Assembly (NCBI RefSeq): GCF_014873535.1 | Contig: NZ_JADBEF010000001.1 | Span: 3,720,001 to 3,784,000, forward strand | Reading direction: 5' to 3' | Source: Nonomuraea africana | GTDB taxonomy: Bacteria; Actinomycetota; Actinomycetes; Streptosporangiales; Streptosporangiaceae | Length of the DNA: 64,000 nucleotides | Shown here: piece by piece, positions 34,812-45,276 of the stretch | How the letters are laid out: the number at the start of each line of letters is the position of its first letter | Numbering within the stretch: position 1 is the stretch's first letter | The notes under the pieces: generated by a model | The model's input: the letters and a program-made list of their open reading frames with translations, nothing else | The model's database searches: none | What the model was told of the DNA's origin: nothing | Position numbers and translations under genes: made by a program

Positions 34812-35588
34812 TTAGGCCGACATTTCGCCGAAACGGCAGATCTTGACGTACTCCCCCGCATCGAGGCTGGCGCCCCCCACGAGGGCTCCGTCGATGTCGG
34901 GCTGAGCCATGATCCCGGCGATGTTGTCGGACTTGACCGAGCCTCCGTAAAGGATACGGACGGCGGCGGCCACTTCGGTCGTGTAGAGCTCGGCGAGTCG
35001 TGCTCGCAGCGCGCTGCACACCTCCTGCGCGTCCTGCGGAGTGGCCACCTCACCGGTGCCGATCGCCCAGACCGGTTCGTAGGCCACCACTATCGATTTT
35101 GCCTGCTCGGCGGAGATTTCGCGCAGTCCGCCATCGAGTTGTGACACGCAGTGGGCCACCTGGCGGCCGGCCTGCCGTACGGGCAGGTCCTCGCCGACGC
35201 ACAGAATGGGCGTGAGCGAGTGGCGGTAGGCGGCGCGCACCTTGGCGTTGACGACCTCGTCGTCCTCGTGGTGGTACTGCCGCCGCTCCGAGTGGCCGAT
35301 CGTCACGAAAGTGCAACCGAGCTTGGCCAGCATGGCACCCGACACCTCGCCGGTGTAGGCGCCGCCGTCGTACTTGGAGAGGTCCTGGCCGCCGTAGACG
35401 ATGCGCAGCTTGTCGCCGTCGACCAGCGTCTGCACGCTGCGCAGATCGGTGAACGGCGGCAGCACGGCGACCTCGACCTTGTCGAAGTCCTTGTCGTTGA
35501 GCGCGAAAGCCAGTTTCTGGACCAGCGCGATGGCCTCGAGGTGGTTGAGGTTCATCTTCCAGTTGCCGGCGATGAGCGGCTTGCGCAC
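34812..35588 (-). CDS. tpiA: Triosephosphate isomerase
   Basis: A 258-residue TIM-barrel enzyme interconverting DHAP and glyceraldehyde 3-phosphate. The active site is Lys11 in GNWKMN, His in IGHSERR, Glu in [12 protein letters not shown], and the phosphate loop [10 protein letters not shown]. The GTG at 35588 is one base after the pgk stop, with GGAGGAGTGAC upstream. It belongs to the glycolytic operon. Confidence 0.96.
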   Translation of the reverse strand: MRKPLIAGNWKMNLNHLEAIALVQKLAFALNDKDFDKVEVAVLPPFTDLRSVQTLVDGDKLRIVYGGQDLSKYDGGAYTGEVSGAMLAKLGCTFVTIGHSERRQYHHEDDEVVNAKVRAAYRHSLTPILCVGEDLPVRQAGRQVAHCVSQLDGGLREISAEQAKSIVVAYEPVWAIGTGEVATPQDAQEVCSALRARLAELYTTEVAAAVRILYGGSVKSDNIAGIMAQPDIDGALVGGASLDAGEYVKICRFGEMSA

Positions 35589-35589
35589 G

Positions 35590-36776
35590 TCACTCCTCCA
35601 GAGCGGCCAGGCCGGGCAGGGTCTTGCCTTCGAGGTACTCGAGGCTGGCCCCACCACCGGTGGAAATGTGGGAGAAGCCGTCCTCGGGCAGGCCGAGCTT
35701 GCGTACGGCTGCCGCCGAGTCGCCGCCGCCCACCACGGTGAAGGCCTCAGAAGCGATCAACGCTTCGGCCACCGCCCGAGTTCCGCCGGCGAACGCGTCG
35801 AACTCGAACACGCCCATCGGGCCGTTCCAGAAGATCGTGCGGGCGTCGGCCAGCTTGGTCGCGAACAGCTCGCGCGTCTTCGGGCCGATGTCGAGCCCCT
35901 GCCGGTCGGCCGGGATCGCGGTGGCCTCGACCACCTCGTGCTCGGCGTCCTCGGCGAAGTGGGTGGCCGCCAGCACGTCGACGGGCAGGACGAGGTCCAC
36001 CCCGCGCTCCGCGGCCTCGTCCAGGAAGCCGCGCACCTGGTCGAGCTGGTCCTCCTGGAGCAGCGACTGGCCGACCTCGTGCCCCTGGGCCTTGAGGAAG
36101 GTGTAGGCCATGCCGCCGCCGATGAGCAGCCGATCGACCCTGGTGAGCAGGTTGGCGATGACACCGAGCTTGTCGGAGACCTTCGCGCCGCCCAGCACGA
36201 CCACATAGGGCCGCTCGAGCTCGTCGGTGAGCTTCTTCAGCACGCCCACCTCGGCCACGACCAGCCCGCCCGCCGCGTGCGGCAGGATCCGCGGCACGTC
36301 GTAGACGCTGGCGTGCTTGCGGTGCACCGCGCCGAAGCCGTCGCCGACGTAGAGCTCGGCGAGGCCGGCCAGCTGCTCGGCGAAGGCCTGCCGGACCGAG
36401 TCGTCCTTGGACTCCTCGCCCGGCTCGTAGCGCAGGTTCTCCAGCAGCAGGACCTGGCCGTCGAGCAGGGCGCCGGCCTCCCGCTGCGCCTCCGGGCCCA
36501 CCACGTCGCCGGCGAAGGCGACGTCCTGGCCCAGCAGCTCGCCCAGCCGCCTGGCGACCGGCCTGAGCGTGTACTTGGGGTTCGCCTCACCCTTGGGGCG
36601 GCCCAGGTGGGCGCAGACGATGACCTTCGCACCGCGCTCAGCCAGCTCCTTGATGGTGGGCACCGACGCGCGGATGCGCCCGTCGTCGGTGATCGTCTCC
36701 CCGTCGAGGGGGACGTTGAGGTCGGCGCGCACCAGGACGCGCAGCCCCTTCACATCGAGATCGTCGATGGTCCTCA

Positions 36777-36777
<1 letters not shown>
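35590..36777 (-). CDS. pgk: Phosphoglycerate kinase
   Basis: A 395-residue two-domain kinase making ATP from 1,3-bisphosphoglycerate. It has [11 protein letters not shown], the HLGRPKGE region, [14 protein letters not shown], and the C-terminal GGGDSAAAV and [13 protein letters not shown] nucleotide-site loops. The ATG at 36777 shares one base with the gap stop (TAATG), indicating coupled translation. Confidence 0.97.
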
Positions 36778-37823
<1,046 letters not shown>

Positions 37824-37844
37824 TCAGAACCCTATCGGACCCAA

Positions 37845-37860
37845 ATTGGTTTAGACCACG
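37845..37860. promoter_or_regulatory. Candidate dre-like (DasR/GntR-HutC) site in the gap promoter region
   Basis: TGGTTTAGACCA at 37847-37858 is one base from the palindromic core of the dre element bound by DasR in Streptomyces (TGGTCTAGACCA). The surrounding 16-mer agrees at 13 positions. Location 64-79 bases before the gap start codon suits control of glycolysis by aminosugar status. This rests on a motif match only. Confidence 0.4.
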
Positions 37861-37966
37861 TGAGGTCCCACCCTGTTTTTCCTCGATCAACACACATGGT
37901 TTGCCCTAGTCGAGTAAAGTGCCCGACTCATCACTGTCAACACGCCTATTTTCCGAGGACCTCTAT

Positions 37967-38485
37967 ATGACCCAGCAGAAGTCAGGACTGGTACCGGGCA
38001 TTCTCGTGGGCCTGGTGGCCATGCTGGTCGGAGCGGCCGTCTACGGCGCCGTGGTCGGCATCACCGAGTACGAGATCGGCCTCGTCGCCGTCCTGGTCGG
38101 CGTGCTCGTCGGCCTCGGCATGATGGCCGTCAAGCCGTCCAGCCCTGTGCTGCCGCCGCTCGCCGCGCTGTTCGGGCTGGTGGGCGCCGCGCTCGGCACC
38201 GCCATCGGCGGGACCGTCCTCGCCGTCAAGTACGCCGGCGAGGAGGGTGGCAAGCTCGGCTACCTCGACGCCTTCACCTCGGTGACCGGCCTGATGCCTG
38301 ACCTGATCGGCGAGGACCCCAAGACCTTGCTGTTCTGGGCGATCAGCGCCTTCGCCGGATTCTCGTTCGTCAACAAGCGCGTCAAGGCCGCCAGGGAGGC
38401 GGAGGTCGTGCCGATGGCGCCGCCGTCCGCCCCGGAGCAGCAGCCGGAGGGCAACCTCTTCACGCCGAAGAACCCGCAGGCCTGA
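37967..38485 (+). CDS. Small polytopic membrane protein of unknown function
   Basis: A 172-residue protein with about four membrane helices (starting at residues 8-28) and a charged C-terminal tail ending in NLFTPKNPQA. I do not recognise a named family. The ATG at 37967 with GAGGA upstream gives the shortest sensible N-terminus. It is divergent from gap and convergent with whiA; the next downstream sequence is a 9-bp hairpin. No catalytic motif is visible. Confidence 0.7.
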   Translation: MTQQKSGLVPGILVGLVAMLVGAAVYGAVVGITEYEIGLVAVLVGVLVGLGMMAVKPSSPVLPPLAALFGLVGAALGTAIGGTVLAVKYAGEEGGKLGYLDAFTSVTGLMPDLIGEDPKTLLFWAISAFAGFSFVNKRVKAAREAEVVPMAPPSAPEQQPEGNLFTPKNPQA

Positions 38486-38494
38486 ACCTCCGGT

Positions 38495-38518
38495 GGGCGC
38501 CGCACTCGCGCGGCGCCC
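38495..38518. terminator. Bidirectional hairpin between the membrane-protein gene and whiA
   Basis: A perfect 9-bp inverted repeat, GGGCGCCGC / GCGGCGCCC, with a 6-base loop, located between two convergent genes. No U-tract. Confidence 0.5.
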
Positions 38519-38565
38519 GCCCCGGCCGTACCCCCGTCTGCTTCCACGTGGCGGGCGAGCCGAGC

Positions 38566-39546
38566 TCACGGAGCCAGCATGTCCACGGTCAGGTTCGCCT
38601 CGGTGTTGGGGATGCCCAGGTCGGAGGCGCGCTTGTCGGCCATCGCCAGCAGCCGCCTGATGCGCCCCGCGATCGCGTCCTTGGTCAGCGGCGGGTCGGC
38701 GATCTGGCCCAGCTCCTCCAGCGACGCCTGCTTGTGCTCCACCCGCAGCCGCCCCGCGATGACCAGGTGGTCGGGGGCGTCGTCGCCCAGGATCTCCAGC
38801 GCCCGCTGCACGCGCGCCCCCGCCGCCACCGCCGCGCGGGCCGAGCGCCGCAGGTTGGCGTCGTCGAAGTTGGCGAGCCGGTTGGCGGTGGCCCGCACCT
38901 CGCGGCGCATCCGCCGCTCCTCCCAGGCCAGCACGCTGTCATGGGCGCCCAGCCTGGTCAGCAGCGCGCTGATGGCGTCGCCGTCGCGCACCACCACCCT
39001 GTCGACGCCGCGCACCTCACGCGCCTTCGCGTGAATCTTGAGCCGTCGCGCCGAGCCGACCAGCGCCAGCGCCGCCTCGGGGCCGGGGCAGGTGACCTCC
39101 AGCGACATCGAACGGCCAGGCTCGGTCAGCGAGCCGTGGGCGAGGAAGGCGCCACGCCAGGCCGCCTCCGCGTCGCAGGAGGCCCCCGCCACCACCTGAC
39201 GCGGCAGCCCCCTGACCGGGCGGCCGTGGTTGTCGATCAGCCCGGTCTGGCGGGCGAGCGCCTCGCCGTCGCGGTAGACCCGCACGACGTAGCGCGAACC
39301 CTTGCGCAGCCCCGCGGGAGCCAGCACCAGCACTTCGGCCTTGTGGCCGAAGACCTCGCCAATGTCCTTGATCAGCCGGCGGGCGGTGGCGTTGGTGTCG
39401 AGCTCGGCCTCGATCACGATGCGTCCGCCCACCAGGTGCAGGCCGCTGGCGAAGCGCAGCAGCGTGGACACCTCCGCCTTGCGGCAGCAGGGCTTGAGCA
39501 CCGGCAGTCGGCTCAGCTCGTCCTTCACCACACCTGTCATTGCCAT
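38566..39546 (-). CDS. whiA: Sporulation regulator WhiA
   Basis: A 326-residue DNA-binding protein. It combines a LAGLIDADG-like N-terminal domain ([17 protein letters not shown]) with a C-terminal helix-turn-helix ([15 protein letters not shown]). With WhiB it controls sporulation septation in Streptomyces. The ATG at 39546 follows GAGGA; a slightly later ATG (39540) is possible. It lies 72 bases after yvcK in the usual uvrC-rapZ-yvcK-whiA order, consistent with a sporulating actinomycete. Confidence 0.95.
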   Translation of the reverse strand: MAMTGVVKDELSRLPVLKPCCRKAEVSTLLRFASGLHLVGGRIVIEAELDTNATARRLIKDIGEVFGHKAEVLVLAPAGLRKGSRYVVRVYRDGEALARQTGLIDNHGRPVRGLPRQVVAGASCDAEAAWRGAFLAHGSLTEPGRSMSLEVTCPGPEAALALVGSARRLKIHAKAREVRGVDRVVVRDGDAISALLTRLGAHDSVLAWEERRMRREVRATANRLANFDDANLRRSARAAVAAGARVQRALEILGDDAPDHLVIAGRLRVEHKQASLEELGQIADPPLTKDAIAGRIRRLLAMADKRASDLGIPNTEANLTVDMLAP

Positions 39547-39618
39547 AAGCGTTAGTCCTCCCCCATACAGACCGGCTCCCAAGAAGTCTCTCGCACCTTC
39601 GAGCGGCGCCGACCAGGA

Positions 39619-41298
39619 TCAACGCTTCTGGAGGAAAATCTCGTCCAGGACGGAGGCAAGACGTCGTGGGTCGTGCCTCGGCGAGCCGTCCTCGGCCGCC
39701 ACCCCGGCCGTGACCACCTGGCCACCCAGCGCGGCCGCGGACTTCTCCAGCGCGCCGAGATCATCGACCACGCCCGTGTCGGCCAGCACCACGTCGACCG
39801 TGAGGTCGGGCGCGTGCTGCCTGAGCACCTCCAGGTGCTGCTGGGGCGAGAAGTCGTCGGTCTCGCCCGGCTGGGGCGCGAGATTGAGCGTCACCAGCCG
39901 CCTGGCCTTGGTGAGGTGCAGCGCCTCGGCCAGCTCCGGCACCTTCAGGTGCGGCAGCACGCTGGTGAACCACGAACCGGGACCGAAGACCACCCAGTCG
40001 GCGTCGAGCACCGCCCGCACGGCCTCCTGGCTGGCCGGAGGGTTCTCGGGGACCAGCGAGATCGCCTGGACCCTGCCGGGCGTCAGCGCGCACGCCACCT
40101 GGCCGCGCACCGTCGAGATCACCCCGTCGAGCTCCACCTCGGCGACGATGTCGAGCGGGACGGAGGCCATCGGCAGCACCCTGCCCTGGGCGCCGAGCAG
40201 CCGTCCCACCCAGTCGAGACCGGCCACGGGGTCGCCGAGCAGCTCCCACAGCGCCACGATCAGCAGGTTGCCGACGGCGTGCCCGTGCAGGTCGCCTTCG
40301 CTCCTGAACCGGTGCTGGACCACCTCGCTCCAGGTGATGCCCCACTCGTCGGCGCCGCACAGCGCGGCCAGCGCCATGCGCAGGTCGCCTGGAGGGAGCA
40401 CGCCGAGCTCCCGCCTCAGCCTGCCGCTGGAGCCCCCGTCGTCGGCGACGGTCACCACGGCGGTCAGCCGGTCGGTCACGTTCCGCAGCGCGGACAGCGA
40501 CGCGTAGAGGCCGTGCCCACCGCCGAGCGCCACCACCTTCGGGCCCCGGCCCGCTCCCGCCACCTTCTCAACGGGCCGAGCCCCAGGCTCTCCCACGACC
40601 ACCCGCCGCCCTACGGCAACACCACCTGCCTCGCGCACCACGCCAGCCGGTGAACCCACCGAATCGCCCGCACCCGCGACCTGCCGAGGGGCCACAGAAC
40701 CATCCACCCCCGCGACCTGCCCAGCGGCCACCAGATCATCCGCCGCACCCCGGGACCCCAAGGAACCGGCCGCCGTGTCCCCGGGTATCACCGAACCAGC
40801 CGCCACCTGAGGGGAGACAGAGAAACCATCCTCCGCACTCCCAGAGAACATCGCGCCATCCGCCACACCCCGAGAACCCGAGGAACCGACCACCGCGCCG
40901 CCAGGGATCACCAAACCGGCCGCCGCCTCCGGGGAAACCGAGAGACCACCCTCCACACTCCCAGAGAACATCGCGCCATCCGCCACACCCCGAGAACCCG
41001 AGGAACCGACCACCGCGCCGCCAGGGATCACCGAATCGCCCGCCACCTGCGGGGAGACGGAGAGACCATCCTCCGCGTTCCCGGAGATCGACCCGCCCGC
41101 GCCCCGGAACTCCGAAGAACCGACCGCCGTGTTCGCAGGGACCTCCAAACCGGCCACCGTCTTCGGAGAATCCGAGAGACCGCCCTCCGTGTCCCCGGAG
41201 ATCATCGAACCTTCCGCCTCACCTCTGGAGACCGAGGGAGCGGTCGGTTCTTCGGGAGTGGTGGTCTCGCTCGCTACGCGCTCGCGTCCATCCGTCAC
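39619..41298 (-). CDS. yvcK: YvcK/CofD-like protein (gluconeogenesis factor) with repeat-rich N-terminal extension
   Basis: A 559-residue reading frame. Residues about 252-559 are the YvcK core: KVVALGGGHGLYASLSAL, VADDGGSSGRLR, HGHAVGNLL and FGPGSWFTS are the typical nucleotide/substrate loops. In Bacillus YvcK is needed for growth on gluconeogenic carbon and for cell shape. Residues 1-251 have no counterpart in the family; residues 41-198 are four tandem units of about 40 residues. The GTG at 41298 overlaps the rapZ stop as GTGA, favouring translation through the extension. However, third-position GC is clearly lower there than in the core, so an internal start near residue 220-250 is possible. 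Confidence 0.82.
   Translation of the reverse strand: MTDGRERVASETTTPEEPTAPSVSRGEAEGSMISGDTEGGLSDSPKTVAGLEVPANTAVGSSEFRGAGGSISGNAEDGLSVSPQVAGDSVIPGGAVVGSSGSRGVADGAMFSGSVEGGLSVSPEAAAGLVIPGGAVVGSSGSRGVADGAMFSGSAEDGFSVSPQVAAGSVIPGDTAAGSLGSRGAADDLVAAGQVAGVDGSVAPRQVAGAGDSVGSPAGVVREAGGVAVGRRVVVGEPGARPVEKVAGAGRGPKVVALGGGHGLYASLSALRNVTDRLTAVVTVADDGGSSGRLRRELGVLPPGDLRMALAALCGADEWGITWSEVVQHRFRSEGDLHGHAVGNLLIVALWELLGDPVAGLDWVGRLLGAQGRVLPMASVPLDIVAEVELDGVISTVRGQVACALTPGRVQAISLVPENPPASQEAVRAVLDADWVVFGPGSWFTSVLPHLKVPELAEALHLTKARRLVTLNLAPQPGETDDFSPQQHLEVLRQHAPDLTVDVVLADTGVVDDLGALEKSAAALGGQVVTAGVAAEDGSPRHDPRRLASVLDEIFLQKR
40705..41178 (-). repeat. 120-bp tandem repeats inside the 5' part of yvcK
   Basis: There are three units of 120 bp plus one of 114 bp. 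The two central units share an identical 77-bp stretch (40836-40912 and 40956-41032). All lengths are multiples of three, so the frame is kept. The coded unit reads roughly LSVSPxVAAGSVIPGG, then AVVGSSGSRGVADG, then AMFSGSAEDG. Confidence 0.85.
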
Positions 41299-42182
41299 TC
41301 CCGACCCACATCCCGGTGACTCACCTGGACCTCCATCCCGCGGTCCCGCAACCGACCGCCGAGCTGTTCGGCCATGGCCACGCTGCGGTGCTTGCCGCCC
41401 GTGCAACCCACCGCCAGCGTCGCATAGCTCTTGCCCTCGCGCCCATATCCAGCCGCGACGATCTTGAAAGCCTCCTCGTACGCGTCGAGGAACTCCTTCG
41501 CGCCGGCCTGGCCGAGCACGTAGTCACGCACCGAGCTGTCGAGCCCGTTCATCGGCCGCAGCTCGGGCACCCAGTGCGGATTGGGCAGGAACCTGCAGTC
41601 GACCACCAGGTCGGCGTCGACGGGCAGGCCGTACTTGAAACCGAAGGAGACCACGTTGACCCGCAGCCCCGGCCGGTCGTCGCCGCCGAAGTAGGCGACG
41701 ATCTTGTTGCGCAGCTCGTGGACGTTGTGGGCGGAGGTGTCGATCACCAGGTCGGCGTTGGCGCGCACCTCGCGCAGGATGCCGCGCTCGCGCGCGATGC
41801 CGTCGACCAGGCGCCCCTCGCCCTGCAGCGGGTGAGGCCTGCGCACGTTCTCGAACCTGCGAACCAGCTCCTCGTCGCTGGCCTCGAGGAACACCACGCG
41901 GACGCGGACGCCGCGCCCCTCGAGCTCCTCGATCGCGGCGTTGAGATCGGTGGTGAAGGCCAGGCTGCGCACGTCGACCACGGCGGCCACCTTGTCGGCG
42001 GCCAGCTTGACCCGCCCCGCCTCCTCGGCCATCGCGAACAACAGCCCCGGCGGGAGGTTGTCGATGACGAACCAGCCCAGGTCTTCGAGCGCCTTGGCCG
42101 CGGTGCTGCGCCCGGCGCCTGACATGCCGGTCACGATGACGAACGCGGTCTCGGCGCGTCCTTGATCCTCTGGGCTGCTCAT
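41295..42182 (-). CDS. rapZ: RNase adapter protein RapZ-like P-loop protein
   Basis: A 295-residue RapZ/YvcJ family ATPase/GTPase. The P-loop is VTGMSGAGRSTAAK, with Arg in place of the usual Lys, which is common in actinobacterial members. The Walker-B-like region and the C-terminal VGCTGGKHRSV motif are conserved. In E. coli RapZ tunes glucosamine-6-phosphate synthase through small RNAs; the actinobacterial role is unclear. I start at the ATG at 42182, seven bases after the uvrC stop with GAGG upstream. It overlaps yvcK by four bases. Confidence 0.92.
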   Translation of the reverse strand: MSSPEDQGRAETAFVIVTGMSGAGRSTAAKALEDLGWFVIDNLPPGLLFAMAEEAGRVKLAADKVAAVVDVRSLAFTTDLNAAIEELEGRGVRVRVVFLEASDEELVRRFENVRRPHPLQGEGRLVDGIARERGILREVRANADLVIDTSAHNVHELRNKIVAYFGGDDRPGLRVNVVSFGFKYGLPVDADLVVDCRFLPNPHWVPELRPMNGLDSSVRDYVLGQAGAKEFLDAYEEAFKIVAAGYGREGKSYATLAVGCTGGKHRSVAMAEQLGGRLRDRGMEVQVSHRDVGRE

Positions 42183-42189
42183 AACCTCA

Positions 42190-44088
42190 CTACTCCTGGG
42201 CAAGCCTCGACACGATCATCTCTGCGGTCGCGCGGCCGATGCCGGGAACCTCGCAGATCTCGGCCACACCGGCCTCACGCAGCCGTTTCACAGAGCCGAA
42301 ATGCTTCAGCAGCGCCTGCCTGCGCGCCGGACCGAGGCCAGGCACGCTGTCGAGCGCGCTCTCCTTCACCGTCTTGGACCGCTTGGAACGATGGTAGGTG
42401 ATGGCGAAGCGATGTGCCTCGTCGCGAACTCGTTGCAGCAGGTAGAGGCCCTCGCTCGACCGCGGCAGGATGACCGGCTGGTCGTCGCCGGGCAGCCAGA
42501 CCTCCTCCAGGCGCTTGGCCAGGCCGCACACCGCGACGTCGTCGACGCCGAGCTCGTCGAGCGCTCGCTGCGCCGCCGCCGCCTGCGGCCCCGCGCCGTC
42601 GACCACGACGAGGTTGGGCGGATAGGCGAACTTGCGCGGCTTGCCGGTCTCGGGATCGATCGGCCCGTGCACGTCGTCTTCGGAGGCGAGCTCGCCTGTC
42701 GCCGACTTCTCCTCCAGATAGCGCTTGAAGCGCCGGGTGATCACCTCGTGGATCGAGGCGACGTCACCCTCCTTCGTCCGTACGGCGAAGCGGCGGTACT
42801 CGCTCTTGCGCGCCAGCCCGTCCTCGAACACCACCATCGACGCCACCACGTTCTCCCCCTGCAGGTGGGAGACGTCGTAGCACTCGATTCGCAGCGGCGC
42901 CTGGTCGAGGTCGAGCGCGTCGGCGATCTCCTGCAGCGCCTTGCTGCGCGCCGTCAGGTCGCTGCCTCGGCGGATCTTGTGCTGGGCGAGGGACTCCTTG
43001 GCGTTGCGCTCGACGGTCTCCATCAGCGTCTTCTTGTCGCCGCGCTGCGGCACCCGCAGCTCCACCCGGGCGCCGCGTTGCTCGGCGAGCAGTTCGGTGA
43101 CCGCCTCGGCGTCCGGCGGCATCGCGGGGACCAGCACCTCCTTGGGGATGTCACCCTCGGCGTAGATCTGCAGCAGGAAGTGCTCGACCAGCTCGCCCGG
43201 CGTGGTCTCCTCGACCTTGTCGACCACCCAGCCGCGCTGACCTCTGATGCGCCCGCCGCGCACGTAGAAGACCTGGACCGCCGCCTCGAGCTGATCCTCG
43301 GCCAGCGCGATCACGTCGGCGTCGGTGGCGTCGGCGAGCACGACGGCCTGCTTCTCCAGCGCCCGCTGCAGAGCCTGGATGTCGTCGCGGATCCTGGCAG
43401 CCCGTTCGTACTCCTGCTCGCTGGCCGCCTCGCGCATGTCCTGCTCGAGACGCTTGATGAAGCGCCCCGTGTTGCCCGCCATGAAGTCGCAGAAGTCTTC
43501 GGCCAGGTCGCGGTGCTCCTGCGGGGTGACCCTGCCGACGCACGGCGCCGAGCACTTGTCGATGTAGCCCAGCAGGCACGGCCGGCCGATCTGGCCCGCG
43601 CGCTTGAACACCCCGGCCGAGCAGGTGCGCACGGGGAAGACGCGCAGCAGCAGGTCGACCGTCTCGCGGATGGCCCAGGCGTGGGAGTAGGGCCCGAAGT
43701 AGCGGGTGCCCTTCTTCTTGGCTCCGCGCAGCACCTGCACGCGGGGGAACTCCTCGCCCATCGTGACCGCGAGGTAGGGGTAGGACTTGTCGTCGCGGTA
43801 CTTCACGTTGAAGCGCGGGTCGAACTCCTTGATCCAGGAGTATTCGAGCTGGAGCGCCTCGACCTCGGTGCCGACGACGGTCCAGTCGACGCTCGCCGCC
43901 GTGTCGAGCATGGTCCGGGTGCGGGGGTGCAGGCCCGTGAAGTCGGCGAAGTAGGAGTTGAGCCGCTGCCGCAGGCTCTTCGCCTTGCCCACGTAGATCA
44001 CCCGGGCGTTGGCGTCGCGGAACCGATAGACCCCTGGAGAGTCGGGGATCGACCCGGACTTGGGCCGGAAACTCAAGGTGCTCGCCAC
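42190..44088 (-). CDS. uvrC: Excinuclease ABC subunit C
   Basis: A 632-residue nucleotide-excision-repair endonuclease. It has an N-terminal GIY-YIG nuclease ([21 protein letters not shown]), a UVR/coiled-coil region near [28 protein letters not shown], a UvrC RNase-H-like domain with VVDGAGPQ, and C-terminal helix-hairpin-helix repeats ([25 protein letters not shown]). The GTG at 44088 matches the family N-terminus; upstream extension is not homologous. It is first in the uvrC-rapZ-yvcK-whiA series. Confidence 0.95.
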   Translation of the reverse strand: MASTLSFRPKSGSIPDSPGVYRFRDANARVIYVGKAKSLRQRLNSYFADFTGLHPRTRTMLDTAASVDWTVVGTEVEALQLEYSWIKEFDPRFNVKYRDDKSYPYLAVTMGEEFPRVQVLRGAKKKGTRYFGPYSHAWAIRETVDLLLRVFPVRTCSAGVFKRAGQIGRPCLLGYIDKCSAPCVGRVTPQEHRDLAEDFCDFMAGNTGRFIKRLEQDMREAASEQEYERAARIRDDIQALQRALEKQAVVLADATDADVIALAEDQLEAAVQVFYVRGGRIRGQRGWVVDKVEETTPGELVEHFLLQIYAEGDIPKEVLVPAMPPDAEAVTELLAEQRGARVELRVPQRGDKKTLMETVERNAKESLAQHKIRRGSDLTARSKALQEIADALDLDQAPLRIECYDVSHLQGENVVASMVVFEDGLARKSEYRRFAVRTKEGDVASIHEVITRRFKRYLEEKSATGELASEDDVHGPIDPETGKPRKFAYPPNLVVVDGAGPQAAAAQRALDELGVDDVAVCGLAKRLEEVWLPGDDQPVILPRSSEGLYLLQRVRDEAHRFAITYHRSKRSKTVKESALDSVPGLGPARRQALLKHFGSVKRLREAGVAEICEVPGIGRATAEMIVSRLAQE

Positions 44089-44156
44089 GTTCAAAAGCCT
44101 ATAGGCCGCCACCGACAACCAAGCTCTTCCCGGAGGACGGCAGGGAAACGGCAAGG

Positions 44157-44186
44157 CGCCCGCCGTACGGGAAGGTACGGCGGGCG
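44157..44186 (-). terminator. Terminator after the Rieske lipoprotein genes
   Basis: A perfect 12-bp inverted repeat, CGCCCGCCGTAC / GTACGGCGGGCG, with a 6-base loop, 7 bases beyond the stop of the first Rieske gene. It is followed on the minus strand by a short T-containing stretch. Confidence 0.65.
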
Positions 44187-44192
44187 GCGCGC

Positions 44193-44660
44193 TCACGCCA
44201 GCGTGATCGAGTCCCCTTCGACCTTGATGGCCACCTCGGGCAGCGGCTTGGTCGCCGGCCCGTCCTTGACCGACCCGTCCGCGATGCTGAACTTGCTTCC
44301 GTGGCAGGGGCAGTCGATCGTCCCCTCCGCGACCGACGCCACTGGACACCCCTGGTGGGTGCAGATGGCGCTGAAACACTTGAACTGGCCTGCCGTCGGC
44401 TGGGTCACGACGACCTTCTGCTCCTTGAAGATCGTCCCGCCTCCGACCGGCACGTCGGCCGTCGTGGTGAGTCCTGCCGTACTCGCTTCGCCGCCGGTGG
44501 CGGAGGTGGAGGCGGAGGGCGCCGCTGAGCCGGCCTGTGCCTGTGGGGCCGCGCTGGTCGTCGCCTCGCCGTCACCGCCACACGCCGCCAGCACCACGGC
44601 CAGGCCGCCCGCTCCCACACCCGCGATAACCGTCCTGCGGTTCTTAAGATCGTCTCGCAT
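44193..44660 (-). CDS. Tat-exported Rieske [2Fe-2S] lipoprotein (copy A)
   Basis: A 155-residue protein. A twin-arginine signal with lipobox ([10 protein letters not shown]..., LAAC, Cys27) is followed by a Ser/Ala-rich linker and a Rieske domain. The cluster ligands are in CTHQGC and CPCHGS. It is closest to copy B in the domain ([23 protein letters not shown]). Without a membrane helix beyond the lipid anchor, it looks like an extracytoplasmic electron carrier rather than a bc1 subunit. It is third in transcription order of a tandem triplet; the partner oxidoreductase is unknown. Confidence 0.9.
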   Translation of the reverse strand: MRDDLKNRRTVIAGVGAGGLAVVLAACGGDGEATTSAAPQAQAGSAAPSASTSATGGEASTAGLTTTADVPVGGGTIFKEQKVVVTQPTAGQFKCFSAICTHQGCPVASVAEGTIDCPCHGSKFSIADGSVKDGPATKPLPEVAIKVEGDSITLA

Positions 44661-44709
44661 GCGAACCAACCAACCGCAGACAACTGAGAAATTTGTGAAA
44701 GAACGCGGC

Positions 44710-45171
44710 CTACGCCAGCGAAATCTTCTCGCCGTCAATCGTGATCTTCTTCTCCGCCAGCCCCTTGGTCGCCGGCCCGTTGGCCACGGAGCCGTCGGCG
44801 ATGTTGTACTTGCTGCCGTGGCAGGGACAGTTGATGGTCCCGCCCTCGACGCTGTCCACCGGGCAGCCCTGGTGGGTGCAGATGGCCGTGAAGCACTTGA
44901 ACTCGCCCGCTGACGGCTGCGTCACCACGACCTTCTGCTCGGCGAAGACCTTGCCGCCGCCCTCGGGGATCTCGGCCGTGCTGGCCAGTTCCTCCCCCGC
45001 GGGCTTCTCGTCCTGCTTCGACTGCGCGGATTCCGGAGCCGAGGAAGCGGGGGCCGCGGGCTCGGCCACGGTGTCGGCCGGCTGTCCGTATCCGGCGCAG
45101 GCGGTGAGCAGCGCGCCCAGGCTCACACCCCCGGCTCCCAGCACCACCGCGCGACGTGTCGCCTCTGCCAT
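44710..45171 (-). CDS. Tat-exported Rieske [2Fe-2S] lipoprotein (copy B)
   Basis: A 153-residue paralogue of copy A. The signal TRRAVVLGAGG leads to lipobox LLTAC, then an Ala/Pro/Glu linker, then Rieske motifs CTHQGC and CPCHGS. I use the ATG at 45171, nine bases after GGAGG, rather than the GTG at 45180. The 49-base spacing to copy A suggests one transcript. Confidence 0.9.
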   Translation of the reverse strand: MAEATRRAVVLGAGGVSLGALLTACAGYGQPADTVAEPAAPASSAPESAQSKQDEKPAGEELASTAEIPEGGGKVFAEQKVVVTQPSAGEFKCFTAICTHQGCPVDSVEGGTINCPCHGSKYNIADGSVANGPATKGLAEKKITIDGEKISLA

Positions 45172-45276
45172 GATGATCACCCTCCAGGATCGCTGTCTCT
45201 TCTCAGGTACGGCCGCGCGTGCGCGCCGGTTCAGCCTTCCCCGAGCCGATCCTCGAAACCAGGTAGTTTTACCCGT

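Noticed and set aside
40650-42122. Long plus-strand ORF encoding a Pro/Arg/His-rich repeat protein
   Set aside because: It is antisense to the yvcK repeats and to all of rapZ, whose protein is clearly conserved. Its composition is what the reverse complement of Gly/Ser/Ala codons gives in GC-rich DNA.
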